A DNA stretch of 19,895 bases from Mucidula mucida (GCA_015501055.1 JADNYV010000620.1:1-19895), one strand, 5' to 3'. Shown: positions 1 to 9,769, counted from the stretch's first letter. The notes: a model not told the origin generated them from the sequence alone. Made by a program: numbers and translations.

Positions 1-85
1 TAGGGGTTTGACACATTGTACCAAGGTATCATAACCGTTACGAATCATTATTCACTAATTTCACTTGCGCCACCTTACAGCTTAT

Positions 86-91
86 AAAAAA
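86..91 (-). terminator. RNA polymerase III terminator of tRNA-Ile
   Basis: Six consecutive A on the + strand read as TTTTTT on the minus strand, beginning 20 nt downstream of the tRNA 3' end. A T-run of this length is the standard Pol III stop signal. Confidence 0.7.
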
Positions 92-110
92 CTTACGCAG
101 ACATTTGTTA

Positions 111-199
111 TGGCCAACGTGGGATCGAACCCAAGACCTTCGCGTTAACAGTTTTAAGGAGTATTAGCACGACGCTCTAACCAGCTGAGCTAGTCGGCC
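111..199 (-). tRNA. tRNA-Ile (anticodon AAT) with a 16-nt intron
   Basis: The minus strand folds as a canonical tRNA. The acceptor stem GGCCGAC (193-199) pairs with GTTGGCC (112-118), followed by discriminator A at 111. A D-arm of the form TAGCTCAGCTGGTTAGAG and a T-arm with GGTTCGATCC are present. The anticodon stem TCGTG pairs with CGCGA around the loop CTAATAA, giving anticodon AAT. The loop is interrupted after position 37 by a 16-nt intron (146-161), the normal place for a eukaryotic nuclear tRNA intron. Length is 89 nt with the intron and 73 nt without it. The 3' CCA is not encoded, as expected for a eukaryote. Confidence 0.93.
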
Positions 200-818
200 G
201 ATGACATACAACAAGTGCGCCACAATCGATTCTTGACCGTTCATTGGTAAAACGCCGCCAGAGGTAACCGTATAACTTCCGCCACATTCCCGAGTAATTC
301 GACGTTCCGGAAGATGAACAACACCCCGCCCAGGCATAAACTATTCACATTCACACCATCCGCGCCGGTATTATTATCGATGCCGATCCCTCTTTCACAA
401 TCCAATCCATTAATCCATCCGCATCTTTTATCGACATCGATTTAGCACTTGCTTTGTGCGCGCTGTTCGGCCGACTGCACTTGAAGGGAAACCCGTATTT
501 AAAACAGGCACCACGAACGAGTGCACAGCCCATCTCGCCTCATGTCGGTATCCAGGAAGGGGAATAAAGACCCGAAGAAGATCTCCCAGAGGCACGTACG
601 GAAATAAAGATAAGTACATTTGGACAGCAAAGACAAAGCGGATTTATACAAAGCTACAATGAGAACGAAATACGTGGTATATACAGTAAAGTGAGGTATT
701 ATTCGGTGTCGTGAGGTATCGTATGTGTGTGTGTGGTGTGGAATGCGCATATGCAAAGGGCCCCCCAATAGAAAACGAATAAGTCAAAACGAAAAAGAAA
801 ATGCGAATTAGTTTGTTG
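200..818. other. Intergenic, no gene recognised
   Basis: I read both strands and found only short unconvincing open frames. The one visible structure is a short TG-rich microsatellite at about 724-740. This stretch separates the tRNA from the 3' end of the PP2C pseudogene. Confidence 0.5.
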
Positions 819-2331
819 TCAGAGTCGCTGCACCACCAACGCAGTATCGTCGATCCATGCAGACTCCATATCCAGTGTGAGCACCTTGCTCACCCTAAAA
901 TTATCCTCGCCTCCGAGCGCGCGCCTCAACAGACCCAACGCCATGTGCCGTCGTGGTGCCGCCACTTAGTTGCCCAATCGGTTACGATCCGCTTGTGGCC
1001 GTCCCCGCCGCATAAATCGACAATCCATCCGAGCAGAGAATCAGGTACTGCTCACCCTGGAGGCGAGTATGCACGATCTCGGGCTCCGTAGATATGTAGG
1101 TGGCGTCCTGTTACGCACGAGGAACTCTTCCCAGGGCGAGACATCCCGGAAAGCCCGGTGAGAGATTGTAAGTATGCGGCGTGTGAACTCGGGTGGTTGC
1201 TTGAACGGAGTGTCACCTAGACACCGGAAGGGAGCCAGAGCACCCAGAACGCGACCGTCAACAACACATTCGGGCTCATTGGGATGCTGTCTCCGCACGC
1301 GTTCAATCTCCTCTGCATTGTAACCGTTGTGCTCGGTGGTAAGAATCCGGACGTCCCAACCGTTGTTGGCCGTAGCGGTCACAAGGGCTAGATTAAAGAT
1401 TAGGCCTGGAAGCGAGGTAAGTGTATAGGTGCTTACTAGCTTGACAGTCGCCGAGGTTGGCTACCCAGAGATTACTGTGGTCCGGGTCCACCAAGGCCAC
1501 GAGAGCGGTCGTCCCGTACATGTTCAACCGGGCTTTCCTAAAATTGGCGCCGCCCGTATGTTGGTCATTTATGACACTGCGAATGTCAGCGTCCGAGTAG
1601 TTTGCAAGGCCTTCAATGCCGCCAAAGAGGTCCAGAATGTCGCCGGCGATGGCATTATCAAAGGCAATGATGGAACGCGAGAAGAGTTGGGCGATGAATG
1701 AAGGATCCGCCAAACGCGTAGGGGAGTCGGCGTACGCGTCTTCCAGGAACTCTGCGACAATTATGGGCAGGTGATAGCATACATGCTCTACGGTGACGTC
1801 GCCGAGGTGGCCTGTCGCAGCACGTCAGGCGAAACAGGAGGAATGTGGCGGCAGCGGCTTACCATCGAACACACCCGTCAGCGACCACTCCCGACCACCG
1901 ACAGTGAGGGTCTTGATCACATAGCGGTCCTGCGTGCGCGTCGACGGCGACGGCTGAAAGTTGACGCTATCAGCGCGACGACCCGCGAGTTGAACACTCT
2001 GTGGCTTGGCCAGTGCCTGCAACTCTTTCACCACCTCCCCATCGCTCAAGACCTGATATGGCCGCGGCCATGGACCGTCTTCAGGCCCGCAACGAGAGCC
2101 AGGAATGTCGTCCGCGTATGCCCAGTCAAGCTTGAAAGGCGTACGCTGCTGGACTAGGGCGACCATCGGATGGCAGAGCGCAAGAGCGCCGTCCCAGAGA
2201 CGCTTGATATATTCGTCGAGAATGTTGGCGACGTTGTGAAAGCCAGCGAGCTCGTTGCGGTGGCGGTGGTAGTGGTCCGGGAACAAGCTTGCAAAGCTTT
2301 GAACCTTGACGGAAGGAGCTGCTATTTGCAA
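819..2331 (-). pseudogene. PP2C-family Ser/Thr phosphatase pseudogene
   Basis: PP2C enzymes are metal-dependent phosphatases that remove phosphate from Ser/Thr. The metal-binding motif GVFDGH is split by a clean 51-nt intron (1812-1862); splicing gives GVFDGHLGDVTVEH. Further on come GTTALVALVDP and LWVANLGDCQA, then a second 49-nt intron (1388-1436), then EHNG and PNEPECV, and finally the C-terminal WIDDTALVV box ending at TGA 819-821. The order and spacing fit the agaric PP2C family. The gene is broken. The frame shifts near 1098 (after RNRTPP), again near 1005-1018 (after LCSDGLS), and again near 945-965, before the intact-looking C-terminal frame that starts MALGLLRRALGG. The segment TISHRAF near 1165 also looks like a pair of compensating shifts. 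No clear ATG is visible: the N-terminal frame is open from 2331 and then meets a stop at 2338-2340. Extra introns could explain at most some of the breaks. The family call is firm; the substrate is unknown. Confidence 0.82.
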
Positions 2332-2525
2332 ATTCGCTTACCCACATGGTTTCCCTGCCGGTCAACCGGGCCAAATCTCCTGCCGATTTCTCAGCACTGC
2401 TGCCGCCCGAGCTGGCTCGAGCTCACAACCCAAAATGGCACGCGACGCCCAGACAAGTCAAAGGTAAATGCCGAGCCGTTACTGCACTACTCTTGCGAGT
2501 TAGCGTGGACGTCAAGCCTGTAATA

Positions 2526-2618
2526 TGTAGTTAGGATGATTCCCATTGACATGTCTGATCTTGCCCTCGGGGGCGGCCGCCATAAGTGTGGCACTGAGCA
2601 ATAGCTTGGTGTCCTCCT
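2526..2618 (+). repeat. Left terminal inverted repeat of the 926-bp element
   Basis: It matches the reverse complement of 3362-3451, differing by TT versus A after GGATGA, an extra GG in the G-run, and AG versus CA near CCATA. The high identity suggests fairly recent activity. Confidence 0.85.
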
Positions 2619-3034
2619 CTTGCTCAGGCTCAAGGCGGATACTAACATCGAGTGTTGCATCGGCAAATACAGATGTGGTTTGTCAACTCTCGAGCCTCTA
2701 CTCCTGTTGTGCTAGACGGAGCACCATCATTACTCTTTGAAAGGTAAGGAAAATTGGCAGCAGAAAGACAAGTAGTGCACTCGTAGCCAAGATAACATCA
2801 TGCTAGAGATGGTCTGTTATGGACTGAGACAGCGCAGGTAGTAAGAGCAATAATATATATTGGTCATGGCTATTGAGCGCGTGCTGAGACGGCGCAAAGG
2901 CGCGGACTGGTGTGATCTGGCCATGAAGGGGCGCAGAGGCGCTAACCCGACTACAATCGCAGAGGCGAAGTGGATTGTAAAGGGGGCGCAGAGTGCTGAG
3001 GTATTAGGCCACACCGAACTCGCAGAGGCGAAGC

Positions 3035-3177
3035 GGCACAAGTTGAAGTTGCTCAGCACCGTCCACGTTTCAGCGCTCAGCATCGATTTGGCGCCATTCA
3101 CTGCTGTCTCGTGAACCCGTCAACTGACAAATTCTATTATCCCATTGAAAGCCCACTAAGGCTATCAAAGATGCAAA
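3035..3177 (+). repeat. 143-bp direct repeat, copy 1 (inside the TIR element)
   Basis: The stretch from GGCACAA to GATGCAAA recurs at 4615-4757, exactly 1580 bp away, with one mismatch (G3042 versus C4622). Identity ends sharply on both sides. This copy lies inside the 926-bp TIR element and the other lies outside it. Confidence 0.9.
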
Positions 3178-3361
3178 GATCGAGCCCGTAATGCTCGCAT
3201 ATGTCAAACTCGTAGTCGCGGCGTCTGACGTGAACTCGGTAACCCACTCCAGAAGATCAGCAGACGCCAAAAGCTGGACGAGTTGGAGGTGAGCAATGCA
3301 CAGGTGCTGCAGTATCTTTCTCATGCTTGAGACTATCGGCTAAGGCACTACCAAGTCTGCA

Positions 3362-3451
3362 AGGAGGACACCAAGCTATTGCTCAGTGCCACATGTATGG
3401 CGGCCGCCCGAGGGCAAGATCAGACATGTCAATGGGTTCATCCTAACTACA
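3362..3451 (-). repeat. Right terminal inverted repeat of the 926-bp element
   Basis: Inverted partner of 2526-2618. The similarity stops abruptly at GTCCTCCT on the inner side and at TGTAGTTA on the outer side. Confidence 0.85.
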
Positions 3452-3858
3452 ACGTCGATTCTCTTCACACCAACCATTGACTACGCGGACATCTTAGACT
3501 TCAGTGACCACATCGCTGTCGAGCACGATCAATATCCTCAAGCAGGTCACCGGTGCACCTAGGCGGGAGCAATGGGCTTGCCTGTTAGGATGACTGCGTG
3601 GATCTGGCATGCTGAACTGCCTGGAAATAATGTGAGGCGAGCCGGGCAGCTACTGGGTGGAACTGTAGGTGGTACTGGGCGACATCCGGGGCTATTAGGG
3701 AGTAAGCCGTACAGTACAAGGCAGGTCTCTCTTGCTTGGCGGCATCTGTGTCAGGTGTGCTATACCTTCAGTGCGACATCCTACATGTATGCCTTGATTC
3801 TGTGAGGCCAGGTTATTGTTTGGCTATGACAATCCGGCTTATACAAGTGGAGAAGCAC
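3452..3858. other. Unassigned spacer between two repeats
   Basis: No gene, RNA or repeat recognised. The longest open frame (3572-3805, + strand, 77 codons) has no motif I know and is not supported. Confidence 0.4.
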
Positions 3859-4195
3859 ATTTCCTCAGCGGAGGAAATAGCTGAGGAAAGCGTTTGAGGA
3901 AATCCAAGTTCCTCGAATGGCAAAGATACTGAGGAAAACAGTTTTCCTCAATGACTTCCTCATCAAGTTCCTTTGTGCTTTCCCCTATTTATTTCCTTTC
4001 CCGGGTTACTTCCTCAGCTAGCGCCCAGGCATGCACACAGGAACTCACTGCATTGAGGAACACTATTTTCCTTAGTATCTTCCCCATTCGAGGAAATTGG
4101 ATTTCCTCAGCGTGGGAAGCTACCGAGGAAACCTGATTGTCTCGAACGCTTTCCTCAGCTATTTCCTGAGGTCAATTTTCCTCCGGTGAGGAAAT
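3859..4195. mobile_element. Fold-back (MITE-like) element made of TTCCTC/GAGGAA words
   Basis: The 337 bp begin ATTTCCTCAGCGGAGGAA and end, on the other strand, ATTTCCTCACCGGAGGAA. The arms are inverted copies: 3872-3898 matches the reverse complement of 4141-4167 at 26 of 27 positions, and about 3900-3945 matches the reverse complement of about 4061-4104 with a few changes. The right arm carries about 45 extra bases. The word TTCCTC or its complement GAGGAA occurs 16 times in the element. There is no coding capacity. The whole unit could fold into one long imperfect hairpin. I saw no convincing target-site duplication, so the exact ends are approximate. Confidence 0.72.
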
Positions 4196-4614
4196 TTGGT
4201 TCCCCTGTTGTGTTACGGGGTGACTACCATGGGGTCTGGCGGTCATCCGTCTTCTCGTCGTGTAGTGTATGCAGGCGGCAGCATCTTGAGTGCCTACCCA
4301 AATGTAACATTGCATCGATGACCGCGAGCGTGTGGCCGGGACGCGTGAGCGCGGACTCAGAGCCATGACTGTTGCCTAAATATGTGACAGCCATGGTCAG
4401 TCCCAACTCATAATCATACTCATAACTTACTCCTCATCGATGCTGTCAGGTGCAGTGTCTGCTGTTTGACTTAAAGATTGAGATTAGACCCTGACACTTC
4501 ATTCTACTTACTATTGAATGGACAAGGTTCTTGAGGTCGTGCATTACAGGTATAGATTGAAGCTTTATCAACTCGATGCTCAATCGGGCATCGAGTCGGT
4601 TCAAATCGACTTGG
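4196..4614. other. Unassigned spacer with one hairpin
   Basis: No gene recognised. It contains a perfect 9-bp stem, ACTCGATGC at 4571-4579 with GCATCGAGT at 4588-4596, around an 8-nt loop. Confidence 0.4.
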
Positions 4615-4757
4615 GGCACAACTTGAAGTTGCTCAGCACCGTCCACGTTTCAGCGCTCAGCATCGATTTGGCGCCATTCACTGCTGTCTCGTGAACCCGT
4701 CAACTGACAAATTCTATTATCCCATTGAAAGCCCACTAAGGCTATCAAAGATGCAAA
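4615..4757 (+). repeat. 143-bp direct repeat, copy 2
   Basis: Same orientation and 142/143 identical to 3035-3177. It lies between the fold-back element and the 3' end of the receptor-like gene. It may be a fragment of a second copy of the TIR element family, since no TIR flanks it here. Confidence 0.9.
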
Positions 4758-4871
4758 TATGGGTGAAGAATACACTATGAAAAAAGAGAGGTAAATACAG
4801 TAACGTCAACGTAAGTAAATGTGTCTATGCGTGTACAGTGAGTGAATAAAGTCCATCGTGATCATATCTGT

Positions 4872-7794
4872 TCATGGCCGGAAGGGGTTGCGAGAACCCC
4901 CAGTCTGATTCGGTTCCAGCCAGTAAGCACCACGCGTCGGCGGAGAGACTGGGGAATCAGATCGGACTGCGTACGCATAGGCTTGCGCGTCCGTGCGCGG
5001 AGGCGGCGGCAGCAGCTCAGGTGATCCGCTGAACGAACCCGTGCTCGCCGAGAATCGAGACGTCAGGTCCTTCTTCAGCGGCTGGCGCACGTCTGGCGTC
5101 TGGCGCGGTTTCCCCGTGACCTGTGAGTAGATCGAGGGACCGGAGAGCACGCTCGCATTGTCAAAGACGGGCGCTAACAAGCCGTTTTGCGTATGCAGGT
5201 GGTGGTGGTGGTGATGGCTGTGTTTGGTCGGAGCCCGGGACGCGTCGTCGCGCATGTAAGAGCCGACAATCTTCTCGATAGTGTGACTGTGGCTGTACCG
5301 CGCTTCCTCGGCGTTCTTCAGCTTCATGAGCTTCATCTCCTCGCTCTCCGCCTCCGGATACGCCCGTCGGCTTCGATTGTGCCCAAAGAGTTTCTCCCCG
5401 AATCGGACAAGTCTGTATCGCCAGGTGTCCTTGTGGGGTAAATTCTTGGCCGACGCAAACATCGCGGTGCGCTTCGCACGTTGCTTACGAGCACGCCGGC
5501 GCCAAAGCATCAAGATCGCCAAGAATATAAACGCACACCCCAATGCCATCAACAAGATCTGCCACCATTCTAGCTTACGCCCGCTGTTCAACGTGATCGT
5601 AGTGGGATCCGAGACTCCAGTGATGGACGGCAGAGGACTGCTTGAACTAGTGCCAGATGCTTTAGGCACCGCCACGAGCTCCGATAAGCAGACACCGAGA
5701 CCTGAAACTACACTCGTGCCATCCGAGCAGTTCGCAGCAGCACACGACCCAGAACGAAGAACCTTTTCTGAGCTGCACGATAAGCACTGGTTCGAACTGC
5801 TGCCGTAACAGCTTGAACAGCTCGAGTCGCAGGATTTGCAAGACCCGGCCGTGGTGTCGAAGAATTGTGAAGAGCTGCATGTCGGTAGGCATCGTCCGTT
5901 ATTGAGAACTGGGCGATCCGAAGGGCAAGTCGAGCATTCGTTGAAAGAGCCACCAGAACACGTAGCGCAATCGGGATGGCATGTTAAACACGTCCCCGAG
6001 TCCTTCTTGAAAGTTCCCGATGGACACGACGCAACACAAGTCCCATCCGAAGCGAGTTGACCGTTGGGACAAGTAAGACAAAACGAGACCGAACCCGTAC
6101 AAGAGGAGCAGCTAGAGTCACAAGCTAAGTACAACATTAGCTGCAATTATCTCCGAAAAACGACAAGACCCAACTTACCAGTACACGTTGAATTATCGGA
6201 AGGGTTTACAAATGTTCCCGATGGACAGCTGTCGATACACGCCCCGCCGGAGAGAAAAGAGCCCGGTAGACACTCCGTACATTTCAACTGATCAACAGTC
6301 GAAGCAGTGGTAAAGTCGGCGATTTCACAAGACGTGCATTTCGCCCCGCAAGCTATAAACATCATTGGAAACCAGTAATAACACAAATCAAGATGAACTT
6401 ACTATCGCACGTGCCCTTGTTATTATCAGCAATCAGACTCCCACCGTCGCACACGCCGGTGGAGGATGCCGATACACAAGTACCGTTGAAGACATACGTT
6501 CCAGACGCGCATGTCAAACAGTCGTTGGACGTAGCGCCATTGCAGGTCGCGCACGCAGGATCACACGACTTGCATTGTGCACTTCCATCACCAAAACTAC
6601 CGTTAGGACAGACCGCACCCGAAGACGACTTGGTAGACTCGGCCGTACACTTGGTCTTGTCGTTCGCGTTCTGGGTGAAGCCATCCGCGCAGGCGATGCA
6701 GACTCCGGTGCCGTCACTGCAAGCGGTACAGCCAAGCTGACAAACTAGAAAAAAGTTAGGAAAGTGCGATACCAAAGACAATAGGACATACTCTTGCAGT
6801 CCCCAGTCGAGGTCAGGAAGAAACCGTCTTGACACTTGGCGCAGGCTGTACCATTTGAAGCCGCCGTCCATCCAGGATTACAAGTACAGCTGCCAGACGA
6901 TGAACACTCGCCGTTCAGGCAGTCGCAAGTCGACGGATCATTCTTCACTTCCAACTTGAGACACCGACCACTTCCCGTTATCCCATCATCACAATCCGAA
7001 CACCCACTAGGGCACGCCTGGCAACTAGGCCCAAAGAAACCGGCCTTGCACGACTCGCAGGACGAGCCGGTAAAACCGGTTGCGCATGTACACGTCCCGG
7101 ATGCAGAGCAAACACCATTCCCTGAACAACTTGGGGAACATGCAGAGGATTGTAAGTCGAGGAGTGCCATGTCACCTGAAAGGCCACCGAACTGGGACAC
7201 ATCGGGTACGGACTCCCAAAGAATGACGCGATCGGTGTTGCCTACGCTGACAGCGGCCCAAACGTTGGAGGATAGTGCGAGGGAGGACGCGGTGATGGGG
7301 GTGGAAGAATTGGAGACGGGTCGGGAAGGGAGAGTCGTGTAGGCGGTGGATCCACCATAGAGTGACTCGGCATAGATGATCATGCCAGTGTCGACGGCGA
7401 CCGTGAGGGGGAGATTGACGTTAGTGGAATTGGTGAAGCCAACGCCGGATGAAAGAGACGCGGAGGAAGAAGTGAGGAGGTCATGTAAGAGTTGTGGGCT
7501 TGTAGTATCGGAGTATGATCCGGGAAGTAATCGTAGACTCGTCGAGGAATCGTCAGACGTTAAAGTAACACCAACTAAGGACCAGCATTAATAGCAGACG
7601 CGTCAAAGGATGGGAGAACATACGGGTGATGTTGGAAAAGCCTTGCAGGCATTGTCCTGCAACGCAAACCACAGAGGATGTAGAATTGGCGGCTAGTGAG
7701 AAAATAATGAGAGGCACATAATATAGGAATGAATAGAAATGCACGTACCGGCTGAAGCGCCGAATAACATAACGGAAAGGAATAAACCCAACAT
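4872..7794 (-). CDS. Cysteine-rich type I membrane protein with EGF/furin-like repeats (888 aa, six exons)
   Basis: Exons on the minus strand are 7749-7794, 7624-7692, 6792-7574, 6403-6744, 6179-6352 and 4872-6124. The five introns (7693-7748, 7575-7623, 6745-6791, 6353-6402, 6125-6178; 47-56 nt) all have GT...AG ends, and the joined frame is open for 888 residues. The start ATG at 7794 opens a signal peptide ([15 protein letters not shown]). Residues about 16-180 form a conserved ectodomain of unknown fold. An EGF-like module follows at about 184-211 ([15 protein letters not shown]), then many C-x2-C furin/growth-factor-receptor-like repeats to about 620. One transmembrane helix lies at about 658-679, followed by an arginine-rich stop-transfer ([11 protein letters not shown]). 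The ~209-residue cytoplasmic tail has a histidine run at about 773-782 and a proline stretch, but no kinase or other catalytic domain. The layout suggests a surface sensor or adhesion protein. Function is unknown; similar proteins in mushrooms are, to my knowledge, uncharacterised. Confidence 0.9.
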
Positions 7795-7886
7795 CGCGTC
7801 GGGATGATGATGGGGGAGAGCAAGGAGTTCAGCGACCAGTCACTGTCCAAATAGGTGCACCGCCAGGGGCCTTCGTCAGTACAAGA

Positions 7887-8066
7887 CTATTGTTCCCTTT
7901 GCGGGAGTGAACAATAGCAACCGTGAGAACAATAGACTTTGTCCTTTGTTTGGCCTTCTTACCAAACATTACGTAACCAGACTTCCATTGGCTGCCCTTT
8001 TTGGATGCTCCTTCTCCTCCATCCTCCGTCGTTACTAGGCGGCCCATGCGGTCGCTGTGAACAATA
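7887..8066. promoter_or_regulatory. Cluster of GAACAATA motifs upstream of the receptor-like gene
   Basis: GAACAATAG occurs at 7909-7917 and 7927-7935 on the + strand and, inverted, as CTATTGTTC at 7887-7895. GAACAATA recurs at 8059-8066. They lie roughly 93 to 272 bp upstream of the ATG at 7794. AACAAT is the core recognised by Sox-type HMG-box proteins, a class that includes fungal mating-type regulators. A regulatory role is inference only. Confidence 0.35.
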
Positions 8067-8575
8067 AACGAATTTCCTTCCTGGTATGAAGGGCACGGAT
8101 ATGGACTCGTTTCAAAGGGAATTCAGGAGATTACAGCAGTGAAATGCAGACATGCAATGGAGTATGGAGCCGGCTCAATACGCAATACTAGATGCCCGAG
8201 TCAGCCAGCAGAAATCTTCCCGTATGTACTTGGATATCTTCTGATGAGAGCGATCGCAACGTCTAATTTGCGTGACGACGGTTGAAGAGCAAGCATCAAC
8301 GTCGTACGTCCGCCGAGTGGTGCTGCTGTACGTCTGGAGTCCTTGAAACGGAAGAATTGGAGGACTGAATGTGGTAGGCGATGATGGTGTACTTCCCATG
8401 AACAGTACAACTCTGAAGTTGAAGGAACGCGAAAGCTCGAACGTTAAGACGTCGTGACACGCAATTAAGAATCAAAACTATACCACTGCCAGGCTCGGGA
8501 AAGTAAGTACGTGTCGCACCCTTTGTCTGAATCGCGGTTGGATTTGTACAATCATTTGAATCCATATGCCAAAAC
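8067..8575. other. Spacer between F-box pseudogene 3' end and receptor-like promoter
   Basis: No gene recognised. Minus-strand open frames at 8175-8616 continue past the F-box stop in other frames and show no known motif. The stretch probably holds the 3' flank of the F-box gene and the distal promoter of the receptor-like gene. Confidence 0.4.
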
Positions 8576-8966
8576 CTATATGCTCCCGAAATTGACTCTG
8601 ACATGATCCACATCATGCCTAGCGAATGTACTGTACACGCGAATCGAAATCTTCATGCCATCATTGATCAGAACCTGCAGCGCCTCTTCCGTCTCCGGGT
8701 ATAACTCAAATGGCGAGTCGCTAGGTGCCGAATTCTTGTCATCCAAGCGCTGGGCAGATATCCCAAACCTAAATGTTCTCAGCTTTTCCACACCCGAATC
8801 GCTTGCCACATGCCAGCGTGACTGCAGAGCTCTGACAAGCTCGTCCTGCTTTTCAAGATACGGGAAATACCGCCTCTCCATATGTTTGGAGAGGTTGATG
8901 GAAAGATGGCACAGTTTGGGAAGGAAAGGCACGTCTGTCACGGTGACCTGTAGCTTGGAGAGAAGG

Positions 8967-8974
8967 GTCATGAA
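8967..8974 (+). repeat. Target-site duplication (left) of the 619-bp hAT-like element
   Basis: GTCATGAA; the partner at 9597-9604 is GTCATGAT (7 of 8 identical). Both fit the nTnnnnAn preference reported for hAT insertion sites. Three extra bases (8975-8977) separate this copy from the terminal repeat. Confidence 0.7.
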
Positions 8975-8977
8975 TCT

Positions 8978-9596
8978 TAGGGATGTGCGCCGTACCGTTA
9001 CGGGTACGGCCGTAAGTTGCCCACCCGTATTCGGTTTACGGCCGGAACACGGCCGTAGTGTGGCGTTTAGTTATAAATATTGAGAGTTATTGACCTGTCA
9101 GTATGTAGTTAGTTTTTCTCAATGTGTGGATAAGTTGACAAGTCACCTTTGGGCCCGAAAGGAGCCTACTTCAGCCATTACCACTGAAAGACAGTCATTC
9201 AGGCAGCTTCAATGCTCAAACACTGCACCAGAAAAGTTGATTCATGTCCTTTGATGTTTTCTGGACAGTAAATGGGTGGTCCGAGAGGCCAAATGCACCG
9301 AGAACGTCGTTGTTCATCTCCCGATTGGGACAAGCCATTGCTGGCAAGGTCTTCAAGCGACATCCACAACACATTTCAGCCAGCATCAGATTGTGTTTGT
9401 CCTTGGTACTCTACATGAGGGGTCTGCTACTGGATGGATAGCAATTTGAAGACGATCTGACCCCACTAGGTGAGTGACCGTATCACGGCCATATGACCGA
9501 TCCGTTGACCATACTCCAAGATTGCTCATGGTACGGGTACCGTAACCCATATGCTGTACCGTATGCACCGTACATATGGTACGGCGCACATCCCTA
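8978..9596. mobile_element. Non-autonomous hAT-like DNA transposon (619 bp)
   Basis: Perfect 19-bp terminal inverted repeats TAGGGATGTGCGCCGTACC lie at 8978-8996 and, inverted, at 9578-9596. The subterminal regions are crowded with short TACGG/CCGTA words, as in many hAT elements. An 8-bp duplication flanks the unit, and removing the unit plus one copy puts the F-box frame back in register. The + strand frame 9244-9441 weakly resembles the C-terminal end of hAT transposases (segment HISASIRLCLSL), so the element may be an internal-deletion derivative of an autonomous one. That last point is tentative. Confidence 0.8.
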
Positions 9597-9604
9597 GTCA
9601 TGAT
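9597..9604 (+). repeat. Target-site duplication (right) of the 619-bp hAT-like element
   Basis: GTCATGAT, directly abutting the right terminal repeat; partner of 8967-8974. Confidence 0.7.
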
Positions 9605-9769
9605 GGTCTTCATGCCCACGATGTCAGAATCATCATTGGAAAGGGACATTTTAGCGCGGATGCCAAGTGTTGCAAGATTTCTAGTGAGTAAGAGAAGATC
9701 CAGCAGATCCACCAATACCGGAATCTTCCTAAGATTTATGGAGGCGATGGTCAATGCACACTTTAATCG

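Larger units (their letters stand above)
2526..3451. mobile_element. TIR element with ~90-bp terminal inverted repeats
   Basis: The two ends are long inverted repeats: 2526-2618 on the left and 3362-3451 on the right, nearly identical over 90-93 bp apart from three small differences. Both start TGTAGTTAGGATGA and contain a NotI-type GCGGCCGC site. The interior (about 740 bp) has G-rich imperfect repeats of GCAGAGGCG around 2895-3035 and one copy of a 143-bp direct repeat. No convincing transposase frame is visible, so it is probably non-autonomous. I could not find a clear target-site duplication. The class (Mutator-like or other long-TIR DNA transposon) is therefore open. Confidence 0.7.

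Noticed and set aside
724..740. TG repeat as a telomere or regulatory tract
   Set aside because: It is a short ordinary microsatellite and does not match fungal telomere repeats.
2860..3114. 84-codon + strand frame inside the TIR element
   Set aside because: It spans G-rich imperfect repeats and a 143-bp repeat also found elsewhere; no transposase or other motif is visible.
5187..5808. Overlapping + strand frames of 84 and 160 codons
   Set aside because: They are antisense shadows of the receptor-like gene's last exon, created by its Cys/Ser/His-rich codons.
7829..8047. 72-codon minus-strand frame just upstream of the receptor-like gene
   Set aside because: No family resemblance. It overlaps the putative promoter motifs and ends 35 bp before the gene's ATG. 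It could be an upstream ORF but nothing supports it.
8978..9596. Tc1/mariner interpretation with a TA target site
   Set aside because: The ends are flanked by TA-like bases if the terminal T/A is excluded, but removing the unit with one TA leaves the F-box frame shifted. The 8-bp duplication restores the frame and fits the hAT target preference.
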